The position numbers and the translations under genes were made by a program. A model generated the notes under the pieces. It had not been told where the DNA came from and ran no database searches. It saw only the letters and a list, made by a program, of their open reading frames with translations. Of a stretch of DNA of 64,000 bases, positions 11,601-23,569 are shown in pieces. Source of the DNA: Taiwanofungus camphoratus (taxonomy: Eukaryota; Basidiomycota; Agaricomycetes; Polyporales; Taiwanofungaceae); assembly GCA_003999685.1 (NCBI GenBank), contig CP021223.1, positions 1,550,001 to 1,614,000 of the forward strand, in the 5' to 3' direction. Positions within the stretch are counted from its first letter, which is position 1. Every line of letters begins with the position of its first letter.

Positions 11601-14600
11601 TTCAATCATGGTGTCGACGATGATGTCTCGAGTCTTTCACAGCAGTCTTTTCTGCACGAACTGTTTCCGGCCAATGATGCGTCTCTGACTGACAAAAAAC
11701 TGGCCAAGGGAGGTTTTCCTGTGGCTACAGCTTCCTTGGACCTCAAGGGAGTCTTGTTGAGTGTTCGTCATCCAGTTGATAATATTTGCAGCACTTTCTC
11801 CCTCGGCCCTGTGGTTATTTTGGTACACATCCACTCTACTGGTTTTCTGCAATCTTCGCCGCAAAGCTTTGCCAAAAGCTATCCTAACCTGTCTCTACGT
11901 GAGAAGGAGCGTCTGGATATCAGACATCTCACATTGTCCCTCTCATTGGGCGAAATTACTTTTACAATCTTCCCTCACTTGATGCGTTTCGTTCAAGTGA
12001 TTCTGCGTGCGCACAGACAGTACTGTTCTATCCCTCATACAGAAAATGTCCAATCCTCACACACAGTCTTACCTTCTCCACCGAGGAGCCGTGCAGAAAG
12101 CGCGTCTCATGTCTTCTATATTGAGATCGCATTATCTGTCAAATCCCTCCGTTTCAAAGCTGCTGCCGACAGCCTGACAGTTCAATTCGACGTTTCTCGC
12201 GTGACATGCGCATCTACTTCGCTGGTCAGGTCTCCCACGGATCATGAAGTGTGGGACTTCTCCATGAACCACTCGCTTGTTTTTGGAGAGACCACCCTTC
12301 AAGCCTGTTCCACGGTAGATAACTCCAAGCACAATGAACATGGCATTTTGGCCTCACTGATTTTCCGGAACGGTAGGATCAATATGGCTTTGCTTCGGGA
12401 ACCTCATAGCAACTCGACGGTACAATTAGTGTTAGGCTTGGACAGCCTGCATTTCAATGTACCACGCAGTGTCCTACGCTTGTATCGATTTACCCAGGAG
12501 TGGAGAGCTGATTATCTTCCCAGTATTGATGCCGGAGTACAGGCATTGCTGTCTGAGCTTCACCAAGAACCCAAGAAGCCTGCCTCGCTTTCGTCCCACG
12601 CGTCTCAGCGATCCAACATCCCTACCATCCAGGTGCAGATGTACCTGCAGTCATTGCGAGTAACACTCCAGGTCATGCTTGGCACTTGGCTTTCATGGAG
12701 TACTCATCAGACAATCATCTCCCTCTCATCATCTAGTGATGTTCATCGAAAACAGGCACACGCTTTCGGAATTCAGATGGGGCTGCATCTTGTTGGCATC
12801 TCCCCCAAATCACACTCGGGGTCAGGTGTCCCCGCCAATGCCCAGATTCGTTTGGAGCTGCCTGCTTTTACCTTGAAGGCTAACTATGATGAAACGGGCG
12901 TGCAGGGCCTGGCAGTAGTGGAGTTCTTCCAGATCACAATAAGGCCATCTGATTGGGACACTATACTTTCAGTGCAGCAGAAGTCCGGCCAGGACTTCTA
13001 TGATCTTTTGCACCTAATAGACGAGACCCATCAGAGAAGGCCCCTTTCAACGAAGTCTGTTACTTCTCAGGAGAACTCATTACGATTCATCGGTTCCTTG
13101 AGGATGAGGGGATTTCGCATCGGACTCGAAGGGTTATCATCCACCGTGTTCTTGGAATGTGATGATATCAGTGGTGGAATCGAGAACAACTCAGATCTGT
13201 CATGGCAGATCAAGCTATCCGATTTGGCTTTGTCTCTGGATTCTCGTTCCAATATTCAAGCCATCCTTGACAGAGGGCATCGGTCTGCCTTCGTAACCAT
13301 TGACTTCAAGGCTGATATGAGGAGTCAGTCTGCCCATTCTCACGCACAACACTTGCAGATTGCAGTGACAAAGGTTCACGCAGTATTGCAGCCGACCTCC
13401 ATAGGTGAGCTTGGCGACTTTGTCGACCACTTACAGGTAAGCATGTTTACCCCACTTTAAAAAAATTCGGTCTTCATTGTTTTTAGGCGGAGGTCCTTGT
13501 TCGGAAAGAAGATCGTGCGCACGAGCTTGCTGAATTTAAGGAAAAGACCAAGAGCCTCATGCGGTCTTTTGACGTCAAAGTCGGAGAAAGCCCACATGCC
13601 GAATCGTCGTGGTTGGATCATTTTACCATTTTACTGACGATCAAGAATATCGGGGTAGCCTTTCCGCTGGCAATAAACCGCGACGTGCCGATGCGTCGAT
13701 GGAATAAACAGGAAGATGCTTCAATTCGTGCATTTCTGTTCTCGATAAAATCTCTTGTATTCGGGACGCAGCGTGGAGAAAGCGGGCAGGCCACCATGAA
13801 AGGCTTTTCGTTCCAATTCGTTTCTCGGTATGAAATATGCTGTGTTGCCAGCAGTGATCATGACACCTAAGTTTTTTGACAGATTCAAACAATCAGTTGC
13901 TACGGATTTTTCTGGTGACAGTCACCAAACACGCAATAGGCTACTCTATCCAGAGATGACTGCGCAGCTTCGCTCTGAGCGTTCAGCAGGCTCACGACGG
14001 ATCTGTATAGGAGCAGACGTTAGTGGCTTTGTCCTCGACCTGGATTCCACGATGCCGGATTACACGTTCTCCTTGATTGATGTCTATCGTCAAGGCAAGG
14101 ACAAAATGGAGCGATTCACTAGTATTATTCCTCGCTCTTCAAGTAATGCAGATTCAACATCACGAATGCAAATGCCTGCGCCGGAAATGCGATACAATGC
14201 GCTTCCTACTTCAAACATTCTCATATCCTTGATCTTTGCTAGTGGAAGAGTCCGTATGCATAGTGTAAAGTCTATTCCAGACTCACAAAGGGGCCGATCA
14301 CTCTCCGCCTCCCATGATCCTACGTCTGAACACTCTTCCGAAATCGGAGTCGAGATCTTTGATTTACCAGTGGTATCCGTATGGGGAGAGTATCGAGCAA
14401 CCCCAGCCTCCCGGAAACTGACCAGCATCAGTTACAATTCAGAGCCTTCAGTCTTGATGTTCAAGAGTACCATTCATTCTAGCCAAAACACACTACGACC
14501 GGCCCTCTTACCTTTTCTAACGGATCTCGTGAACCATGTTGAAGGTCGTATGCGACAAACAAGCCGACGAGATTCTCAAATGTCTCCCATACAAACCCAG

Positions 14601-16983
14601 GGTCGCTTGCCTTCTGCAACGACGGGTGGTACTGCGGACCATGCCGTAGACAGCGTATCTGGCATGAAGATGAGCCTGAGCCTGCGCATCGATCAGTCAA
14701 AATTGGAGTTGACCTGCCAACCTGACGTGAATGTTATCGCTGGTGTTCATTGGGATAGTGGAGGATTTGTTATAAATATCTCCCCAGGTGCACGTAGAGT
14801 GGCTTTTACTGGTAGTGTGGGAGGCCTCACCATCGGGCTAAAACACGGATTCTTGAGCGAAGACTGCGTGCGACTAGATGCACGCAACCTCGCTTTTAGT
14901 ATCACTTTCGCCAAAATGGAATCGGGGCTGGAAAAGATCACAAGTTCCATCTCGGTGGTCGTTGACACGGAATTTTCTGGAGGAGTCCGTTTCTCCCGGC
15001 TACAGGATGTCTTATGTTTCAAAGCTGTATGGCTTGATCGCATTCCCATATTCAGCGGACAGAACATGGATATGGGTAGCAAACCCCTCCAATCTGGGAA
15101 CAAAGGTAAAAGTATAACGACGTCTTCACAACAGGAATTAACAACGGTCCTCCTTCTGCGCCTTCGCCGAGTCCAACTCGATGCGGACCTTGGGCAGTCT
15201 ATCAGCTTAATCAAGCTCAATGTTCACGATGTCCTAGTTCGCACAAAATTAACTGATGCTTTGTCTGAATACTCATTATCAGTCGCCCAATTGGCTGTTT
15301 TGGCTTCTGGCAACGTATCCGGACAACTTACTGTTCCTGATTTCCGATTCCGAACAATTCGCAACAGTGAAGGTCATTCTCCTAAAGTCTCAGGTGACAG
15401 AATGCTAGATTTAACCATAACGACCGGAGTTTTCAATGTGGAATTGGAGTCAGAATATCAGAAACTCATCCAGTACTGGTGTGCTCTCTCTGTTGCTTGC
15501 TCTAAGGCGTAATCTAATGTTGCATTGCAGGGCGGAACCCATAGAGATCAAAATATTCGACGATTGGTCCAAGGTCACTTCTCAAGTACCCACCGAGGAG
15601 CGTCGGATCGATGTGGCCTTCACTGTCTCGGGCACTGAAGTGATCGTAATTATGAACGTCGGTACCATCCCAAAACTGGTATCATATGCCAACAAGTTCA
15701 GAGCAAATCTCGACGCACAGAGAGAGGGCGCAAGTCGAGAATCCAAAGCCTTCAGAATTGCCAGCTCTCCGAAGCCAGAAAATCCTTTATCAGCAGTGGC
15801 AAATGCGATGCTGAAGTCGACTCGTAGCCGATTAAAGGAAGTGGATACGAGCATATCATACATCATTGGACAACGCATGAGTCTCAGGCTCGACTTTCTC
15901 CAGCTGATCGTCTTCCCTCGCGCCATGCGGGATCCAGAACTTGCGCAGTTCGTTGGTCGCGATGTTCATGCACGTCTTGATCGATTGGTGGAGTCTGATG
16001 CTTTACCTGCTCGGCGTGACCTTCATCTGTCTTTTTCGTCCATCACAACCTCAAGAATTACTCAACTCAATCATGCTCTTGTTGCTAAGGAAAAGATAGT
16101 GGGAAGTAAACAATGGTTGTCGACACTTACCAAAGACACCCCTGAGGCGATCATATTCGGTCTTCCCTCCATGGACATCCGCATGCTCAGTGAAGAGATT
16201 ATCCAAGAGAACAGAAGAAGTCTTCAATACGACTTCAGTAGCAAGTTTACCATCAAAGAAGGCATGAAGGGTGTTGAGGACATCTACATCACTTTAAACA
16301 TGGCCCTATACTCCTGGCTCACAGTACTTCGTAAAACATTTGCGCGAGAAATGGAACAAGTGCAAGCTGCCACGGACGTACGAGTTGGCCCAAATTCCCT
16401 GGTACAACAGACATTATCTCATCGCAAGAGAGCACTTGAATCGTCAGTGCTCTCTGAGGAGAAGGATACAGATAATTTATTCCCAGGCCTTGAGCCGCCA
16501 GAACAGGAACGACTCCAGCCTGCGCGAACTTCCAACTCGATAACATATTCCAGACCAAAGCCACGTACATCAAATCCCGTGAGCCCCTCGGACGGACGAC
16601 AGGCCTCTTACGATGCTTGGGCTTCTCCGTCTAAATCGCCAGCCAGCCCACCAACACCTTCCAGGCTTTCCCCCCCTGCGACAACGAATGGAAGCGGAAA
16701 TGCTACCAGCGGCGCATTGTCCACATCTTTCAAGTCTGGAGGCCTGGTCTACGAGCCGCGAGAACGTCACATTGAACGGCTCACAATGAAGCAACTAGGA
16801 GAAGCGACACCAGACGTCATGCATCCATTCTTCATGAAAAAGGCAGGATTCAGCCTGGAAGACTCGTTGCCACAATATGTGCATGAGTATGCGACCATGC
16901 CAACTGAGGAGATCATGAAAGCCCTTTTGAAGTTGTATAGCAAACAATTGAGCGATAATCAACAGACAGAGACTGTCATGTAG
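5632..16983 (+). CDS. CSF1: Csf1, bridge-like lipid transfer protein (BLTP1/Tweek family)
   Basis: Inferred exons: 5632-5788, 5841-6017, 6076-6295, 6350-6585, 6639-7231, 7274-7448, 7529-7750, 7821-8094, 8156-8427, 8499-8672, 8737-8929, 8979-9095, 9146-9358, 9412-9795, 9853-10060, 10116-10255, 10308-~10398, ~10448-10706, 10758-13436, 13487-13827, 13883-15478 and 15531-16983. Together they give about 3,390 residues, somewhat longer than yeast Csf1. A single N-terminal membrane anchor (residues ~4-23) is followed by conserved Csf1 blocks: TGRILLKDLRYYSSN, GQISWRYWIRK, LHGIEWFMYNRTAAYDN, KGAIICGNASTPSLLVAEF, NVDHNIIDKP-like YVNDHNIIDKPLIKE, and the C-terminal MHPFFMKKAGFSLEDSLPQ. The family forms a long hydrophobic groove that carries phospholipid from the ER to other membranes; in yeast it supports GPI-anchor synthesis and growth in the cold. 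Two introns (9096-9145 and 10256-10307) need GC donors. The junction near 10.40-10.45 kb is uncertain. The gene converges with YIP1. Confidence 0.93.
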
Positions 16984-17160
16984 CAAATGCGACCTTAGCA
17001 TCAGGATAGATGTCCTTATAATTTATTATGATAATTCTTCTTGGTGTATAGTTATTAGTTATTATTGTCCTAACTTTCGTAGTGTGACCGATCACTTTCA
17101 TCGAAGTTCCAATGCCAGTTGGCTCATTAGATTATGCAGAAGGTTCCAGGCAAAGAGAGT

Positions 17161-18164
17161 TTACTTGGACGGCCCAGAACCACCGACGTTGAAAACACTG
17201 AGCAAAGCAAAACATCCGTACAGAAGACCAATTGGGTATGCTACCAAGAATCGCTGATCCGACATGCGGAGCACTGCGACGAAAATTCCTGAAGCAGCGT
17301 ACGTGCACCACAGTATAGATAAGATGGACAAGATGTAACCAAGGGACCCACTGAGACAAGTGACTCAGCATAGGGAATCAACATATCGAGATCTTCAACT
17401 TACTCTAGTGTCACCATAACGCTAAGAGCACCGACCCCGACCATGGGTAATAGGCAATATCCCAACACTGAGACGACGCGATAAGCGTCAATGCCTTTTT
17501 CTGACATCAGGTTCAATAGGGTATAGATGGAGGCAGAACCCAACAGGCCGACGCCATAGATGTAACCAAATTGGGGCTTGCCCGACTGTCATGATGAATG
17601 TTTATGGACGAAATGTGTTGCACGACCCATCAATCACCTTGACAGAAGCACACGGAGGATGGGCACTTACGAACAGTAAAAAAGTGCCGAAACATAATAC
17701 GAACAACAGAGGTCCGGCAAGGTCGGCGTCGTCCATGATGCGCTCGTCGACGCGCCTTAGAGGGTTCAATACAGCTAATGACTTGGCTTGGATGTGTGAG
17801 AAATTGATACCGAGTTCTATGAGATGAATCAGCAATCGCATGCGTTAAAATATCCAGACAGTACCTTACCTTCCAACAAAGGCGGCTCGCCCTCGAACCC
17901 GCCTGTTCCGAAAGCTGTCCACCATCCACCAGACGGTTGGATGTTACCGCCGTACCCCGGAGGAGCACCTTGCTGAGATATTGAGCCTTGTGCCCCAACA
18001 TTTCCTTCGAGGCTTGAGCGCGAGCCAGGATAGAAGCTACTGCCAATAGGACTTGGCGCATAGAACTGAAGAGGGACACCTTGTGACGGGCCTGGAGTTG
18101 CCCCTGCATAGTATTGGTTTTGGGATGACGATGCGCCATACAGATTGTTGGTATCCTGCCACAT
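17161..18164 (-). CDS. YIP1: Yip1/YIPF5-type Golgi membrane protein
   Basis: Four exons read in frame on the minus strand. The N-terminal ~110 residues are rich in Gln/Gly/Ser/Pro and end in the Yip1 signature GWWTAFGTGGFEGEPPLLEE, which spans the first splice junction. ELGINFSHIQAKSLAVLNPL and five hydrophobic stretches follow, among them LAGPLLFVLCFGTFLLF and YRVVSVLGYCLLPMVGVGAL. The protein ends in FNVGGSGPSK at the stop at 17161-17163. Yip1 proteins bind Ypt1/Ypt31 Rab GTPases with Yif1 and take part in COPII vesicle formation at the ER and Golgi. Introns have GTAAGG/GTAAGT donors. It is divergent from NSA2, with 152 bp between the start codons, and converges with CSF1. Confidence 0.92.
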
Positions 18165-18316
18165 CCTGATGCGAGAGTTCGGATAGGAGTAGTATAGTAC
18201 AGCTCCGCAGCGAGATATATACGTGGAGGGCGTAGAACTTCAGTGTACTGTTGTTGCGCGTCTAACCAAGATGTACTCATCCCAATTAGGTAGATCACCT
18301 TTTAGCCTCTCCTGTC

Positions 18317-19378
18317 ATGGTATGTCGACCTCCTTTCATCCTGAAGGGTTCGTGCTGATTTATCATAATGCTTGATTAGCCTCAGGTGAGAGAGAAACAA
18401 CTGAACATTTGTTTCGAACACTTTTGATGAAGATGTACAGAACGAGTATATTGAAGAGCACATCAAACGACATGGACGACGACTAGATTACTACGAGCGA
18501 AAGTATGTCTTTTTCATTTACTCCTTTTTATGCCGTGGCACAACCAATAATCCATTCGCAGACGAAAGCGGGAAGCTCGAGCCGTTCATCGTGCCTCCGC
18601 CACTGCTCAGAAAGCGTTTGGTTTGAAGGCAAAGTTGTTGCATGCCAAGCGCCATGCCGAGAAGGTGCAGCTCAAGAAAACATTGAAAGCTCACGACGAA
18701 CGAAATGTCAAACAAAAAGACTCTACATCGGTTCCAGACGGTGCTTTACCTACTTTCCTCCTTGACCGAGAGGGACAGAAGGATGCCAAGGCCCTGTCAA
18801 CTGCCATCAAGGAGAAGCGGAAAGACAAGGCTGCAAAATATGCTGTACCGCTCCCCAAGGTCAGGGGTATCGCAGAAGACGAGATGTTCAAAGTTATGAG
18901 GACAGGAAAGAGTAAAAAGAAGGCATGGAAGCGGATGGTCACGAAAGCAACATTTGTTGGTGAAGGCTTTACTCGAAAGCCAGTCAAGATGGAGAGATTT
19001 GTACGGCCAATGGCATTGCGGTACAAGAAGGCAAATGTCACACATCGTACGTGGTTTCAATCATGCGCACTACACAACACTCAACAGATCTCACAGCCGA
19101 CCTGAAAGCCACATTCCAGTTGCAGATTCTTGGCGTCAAAAAGAACCCACAGTCACCAATGTATACCCAACTAGGTGTCCTGACAAAGGGCACGGTCATC
19201 GAAGTGAATGTTTCCGAACTGGGTATGGTAACCGCTGGTGGGAAGGTTGTTTTCGGAAAATATGCCCAAGTCACAAATAACCCAGAAAATGATGGATGCA
19301 TCAATGCTGTACTACGTATGTCGATCTCCTGATGTCATTTTAACTTGTTTTGCTGACGATTTATTTCCAGTCGTATAA
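18317..19378 (+). CDS. NSA2: Nsa2 (TINP1), 60S ribosome biogenesis factor
   Basis: Six coding exons give 260 residues, nearly the length of yeast Nsa2 (261): 18317-18319, 18380-18385, 18441-18502, 18562-19046, 19097-19315 and 19371-19378. The protein opens [20 protein letters not shown], continues with the basic [17 protein letters not shown] and [16 protein letters not shown], and ends [15 protein letters not shown], all family hallmarks. Nsa2 is a nucleolar factor in pre-60S particles needed for 27S pre-rRNA processing; its C-terminal half is an eS8-like beta-barrel. The gene structure is extreme. Coding exon 1 is only the ATG, exon 2 is the 6-nt CCTCAG (Pro-Gln), and the last exon is 8 nt including the stop. 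Introns are 50-60 nt with good GTATGT, GTGAGA, GTATGT, GTACGT and GTATGT donors. Confidence 0.93.
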
Positions 19379-19551
19379 TAACCTCTATACTCTGGATGTT
19401 TTAGATATGTGTATTAAGTTCATGTTCACGTTGTTTTATATATAGCCAACCATGATGAGGAAATGCAACGTCTCAATGCCTTCATTGTGTACCTATGTAG
19501 CCCGAACTCCCATGTCTGCGCAAGTTCCACGAAGGTTTCGCAGAAATGTAA

Positions 19552-19623
19552 TGTATCTGCAGAGACCCAGGTCCCGGCCGTATAAAATTTCCTTTTTGGC
19601 CATGACCTAGGTTTGCAGATACA
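19552..19623. repeat. Long imperfect inverted repeat (stem-loop) between NSA2 and the PRKRIP1-like gene
   Basis: The left arm, 19552-19573, begins TGTATCTGCA and ends AGGTC. The right arm, 19604-19623, is its reverse complement apart from one mismatch and a 2-nt size difference (GACCTAGG...TGCAGATACA). The 30-nt loop holds TATAAAA at 19581-19587, about 175 bp before the next start codon. It could be a transcription terminator or processing hairpin for NSA2, a promoter structure, or the remains of a short foldback element. No second copy was noticed by eye in the window. Confidence 0.7.
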
Positions 19624-19760
19624 CTCTAGTAGTCTTATTCAAGTGCTGTTTGATCTCGAGCCTACGCGGCTGGATAGTACTTACTACTTACATATCTGCA
19701 TCAATATAAGCATCTGTCCGACTGTTGTTTCCTGTTTATCGCCTCAATCCTTCGTTCCTA

Positions 19761-20492
19761 ATGTCTACTTCGCCTACTCCTCCGACACAGCCTACGTCTG
19801 TGGGCCCTGTAAATCGCCATGCTCCGACGCCAGTCGAACGCCAACGGGCGCAATTGGAGAAATTGCTCAAAGATCCAGTCAAGCCGGCTCATGTCCCTGC
19901 TCCACCCAAAGAGAAGTCTATCCGACCTCCACGAGAGATGATGAAGAACGTACAGGGTTCGAGTGCCGGTGCAGGCAGCGGTGAATTCCATGTCTACAAA
20001 GCAAGTAGAAGAAGGGAGTACGAGAGATTGAAACTAATGGACGAGAAAGCTCAGAAGGTACGTCTTGACTTCTCGACCACTGCCGAGAAGGGCCATTGAG
20101 ACATTAGGTCAACTTCACAGGAAAGTGAAGCACAAGAGTTCGAGCGGAAGAGAAAAGATTGGGAAGAACAAGCTGAAGCGAAGACCGCTAAGAATCGTGC
20201 TAAAAGGCAGAAGAAGAAAGAGCGCGCGAAAGGGAAGGGTTCAGAGAAGGACAACAGTGTCGCAACCGGATCAGGAGTTGACGTTGCGAACGTCCCCCTG
20301 AAGAAGAGGAGGCTTGTCAATGGGAAAGAAATTCTTTTCAGACGACCTGGCGAGGAGAGCGACGAGGAGGACGAAGAGATAGGCCCTAATCTAGTCGAAT
20401 CTGGAGAGGCTCTTAGTGTTCCAAGTGCCTCTGATCATCCCTCCGTACTCGTTATTGATGCCCCCCGGATAATTATACATGAGGAGGACTAG
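19761..20492 (+). CDS. PRKRIP1/DUF1168 family nuclear protein
   Basis: Two exons (19761-20057 and 20121-20492) give 222 residues. The conserved core, AGSGEFHVYKASRRREYERL then KLMDEKAQKESEAQEFERKR across the intron, is the DUF1168 signature. A Lys/Arg-rich coiled segment (AKNRAKRQKKKERAKGKG) and an acidic tail follow. The human member PRKRIP1 is a spliceosome-associated protein that bridges U2 snRNP and the helical scaffold in the catalytic spliceosome, and was first named as a PKR-binding protein. A splicing role here is inferred from the family. The intron is 63 nt with a GTACGT donor. The start at 19761 (MSTSPTPP) is preferred over an in-frame ATG at 19725, since family N-termini are short and disordered. 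Confidence 0.85.
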
Positions 20493-21505
20493 TTGCCTTT
20501 ATCATTTGCGGCGGATGTGTACGTTATGTTTTGCCTGTCTCCGGTCATCAGTTAATTATCACGTCTAAATCTACCTTTCTGGCTTTTCGACCACGGGTAT
20601 CGTGAACGATTTCGGGTCTCCCGTCGCACACTACGTTTCAGCGACGACTTAACGTCAACAGATCGCCCCGTCCAATGCTTCTCGGCATGGTGAATATCAC
20701 ATAAACGACTGAACAGGCTCGTGAAGGGCATTTCATTGGTCTTAAAATCTTTTCATATCTAATTTCTTTCGGTTTCCGGGTCGTGCGAGCCATGATCTCA
20801 GTATTGAATCAATATTGCTCAATGGTGCGCTTACAACTCACCCCATCAGACAGGATGTTACGTCGTTGCACCTTTGAGGTCACCTGCAACCTAGTACGCT
20901 GACGAATTCAAGGTTCCCTAGTGGACGTGTCTAGGCCGGGGCGATTGCGATCTTTAAGGACATTGATTCCCTTACAAGTTATGTATATGAAGTCCGGTGC
21001 GCATCTTATTTTACTGCCTGGAGCTACTAGTGGAGAGAAACTTGATAAACTTGTATTGACGCTTCCCGCTAGCTCGACGCTGCAGGTGTGGTCTATTTTC
21101 ATTTTATGTCTACTGAGGGCCATGTCCTATGCGAGATAATACATATGGAGCTCTCTAGATACTAAATGACACCCTTTTTTGCCTAAATATGTGAAGTTGC
21201 ACTATGTGCGGCTGTCGTGGGGTAACGGCCGGGAAGTAGTGGTCCTGATAGGGAATTCTCACAAGTTGCCGTTGTGATCATGCGTAGATTATCGACAACA
21301 ACGGACATCTTATATGCTACGAGTGATTTCTCGGAGTCCGATGCATGTAATTTATCTACATATCCGCATGCGAGGCATAAGTAGTACGCGCACTACGCGG
21401 TGCGCGTTCCCACACGTGATGCTCTTGCTTCAGTCACCTGGGCGTGCCTAAGTCAATCCCTACGATTGCTCTGGAACACGCTGAAGCCCTTATATTCACC
21501 TTCAG
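20493..21505. other. Intergenic, about 1.0 kb, no gene seen
   Basis: No frame here has coding character or recognisable motifs; the longest open frames are about 70 codons. It holds the RMT2 promoter side, including a perfect GC-rich inverted repeat at 21387-21406 about 100 bp before the RMT2 start, and a CACGTG at 21413-21418. Confidence 0.6.
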
Positions 21506-23007
21506 ATGTCTCTGACCCCTGATAATACTTCAATTCACTCTGAAACTGATACGGAAGTGGACGAACTCATCACTCTTGGACAGAATCTTATAAACACCAT
21601 CTTGGATCGAGCACCGCTCGCTGATATCAAGACTTTGATCGCAGAAGGTGCTCCCCTTTGGTATCAGGATGACGAAGGGACCTCTGCTCTGCATGCAGCC
21701 GCGTATGTTGAAAACGACGACCTCATCAGACTTCTGATTGAGGGGGGGGCAGTATGGAACGCTGGTAGGTTTTCTTTCACCCTTAAACAAATGTGCAAAG
21801 TGTACCTATGTTTTAATTCCTGTATCTGCCAGTTGATAACCTACACAACACTGCTGGCGACATTGCCCTCTCTTTCAACAATAAAGCATGTTATACAATC
21901 ATCAGAGATGCCGGTATTCGTTCCGGTCCGTCCAAGGCTTCGATGAACAATGCATGCGGAGAGGCTGAATCACATACTGTCAGAATTACTACTCACGTTA
22001 CTTTCATCGCGCAGTCCTTCTTCCGATTCAGCAGTTTCCCATATCCTGAAGGCTACCGATACGTCTCCGGCTGGTTCGACGGATGCGTTTTTGGCATCTC
22101 GTCTGCATTTTGCCAGGGATGAACAAGGGCAAGACATCTGTCTTGTAAAAGTGAATGAAGAAGAAGAAGAAGTTGGAGTTATGATGGGCTGGGAGCGCGG
22201 AATAAGTGAGTTGTACATGGCTTGAAGTATATGAGACTTCCGAATGGAGTAAGATAGTTTAAAGTGCAGGAAACGGTGCACAGACTATGCTCCGGCCACG
22301 GCAACTTGAGCAATGGCTTGAAAGTGCTGAACGTCGGTTTCGGTCTCGGTATAGTGCGTACCTCCTACGTCTGATCGGCGGGTGCGCAGCTCAAAAGTCT
22401 CACGCAGATCGATGACCTATTTCAATCGTTATCGACCCCTCCGGAGCTTCACATCATCATCGAACCCCATCCAGATGTCTTGCAACGTATGAGGAAACTA
22501 GGCTGGTACGACAAGAAAGGCGTAACGATCTTGGAAGGAAAGTGGCAAGACTTTATCGAGAGTGATGATCTTGCCGGTGTTGGTGGCTTCGACGTCATTT
22601 ACACGGACACCTTCTCCGAGGACTACAAAGGTACCAGATTTTCGCTTTGGCCTCACAAGCCTCTCAAATTTACCTGCTTGGTTTCGTAGAACTTCACCGC
22701 TTCTTCGGGCACGTTCCGGACTTGCTAGCGGGTCCTGAATCTCGGTTTTCCTTTTTCAATGGACTGGGCGCAACGAGTACGTCGTGCGGTCCTGTATTCT
22801 TTTCGTTGTCTCATTTGCGGGCTAGATGCTCTATTTTACGACGTATACACGCACGTCTCGGAATTGCACTTGGCTGAAGTGGGGATCGACGTGGAATGGA
22901 GTGACGTTGATGTATTTGCGGGGAACGATGATCGTTGGGGCAATACTAGGGAATATTTCGCAATGCGATTGTATCGTCTGCCCATCGGTAAGATGAAATC
23001 CGTTTAA
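21506..23007 (+). CDS. RMT2: Rmt2, protein arginine delta-N-methyltransferase with ankyrin repeats
   Basis: The gene opens MSLTPDNTSIHSETDTEVDE and carries an ankyrin-like N-terminal half (PLWYQDDEGTSALHAAAYVE, then DNLHNTAGDIALSFNN across an intron). A methyltransferase domain follows: GVMMGWERGI leading into METVHRL-like MQETVHRLCSGHGN, the SAM-binding loop VLNVGFGLGIIDDLFQ, then EPHPDVLQRMRKLGWYDKKG and DVIYTDTFSEDYKELHRFF. It ends with ALFYDVYTHVSELHLAEVG and REYFAMRLYRLPIG. Rmt2 methylates the delta nitrogen of arginine, with ribosomal protein Rpl12 as the known yeast substrate. There are at least six introns. One, 22206-22264, uses a TTTAAAG acceptor five bases before a CAG that would break the frame. 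The run of five glutamates near 22.15 kb is encoded by a GAA repeat. Confidence 0.93.
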
Positions 23008-23569
23008 TACAGATTATCAAGTGTTCGTCGGACATAGGCGATGTGATCCACAAGCCGCGCCGCTGGCCTGACCATACGGTCTTGGAAAACAAAATCAATG
23101 ACAAGTTGACAGTCGGATAGATCCTGTGTTCCGGCTCTGACCGTCATCTTGGACCTTGGAACGATGAGCATGCTTCGATGTAGTCGCTAGTTCGTACAAC
23201 TTGGGATGTTACATTTATATATTCACACCAATTTCGCGCAACGCTGTTGCAGGCCACCACAACCCGATTTCCACATTCCTGAATACTTACCTCTTTCGGT
23301 CCAACTCTGACCAATAGCCAACGAGGATCAGGATCACTGATGGCGAGGTGACTGTGAAACGATGTCAAGACAACGCGACGCGGCAGTGTCCCACAGCATT
23401 CGCAGGATATAAGTCTCCGTTCCCCCTCCCGTCACTGCAGGCAGGCCGTTCTCCGTTCTTACCATCGTCGACCGGTTCGACCTTTTTCTCTTTCATATTT
23501 CGTTCTTTCCGCTATCCATCTACTTATCACTTCCGCTCGCGAGACGAGAATCACTGTCTGATTTCCAAG
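23008..23569. other. Intergenic, about 560 bp, no gene seen
   Basis: This is the 3' flank of RMT2 and the promoter of the membrane-protein gene at 23570. A pyrimidine-rich stretch (about 23420-23530, with CCCCCTCCC and repeated TTTC/CTTTC) just before the start codon is typical of highly used fungal promoters. No frame looks coding. Confidence 0.5.
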
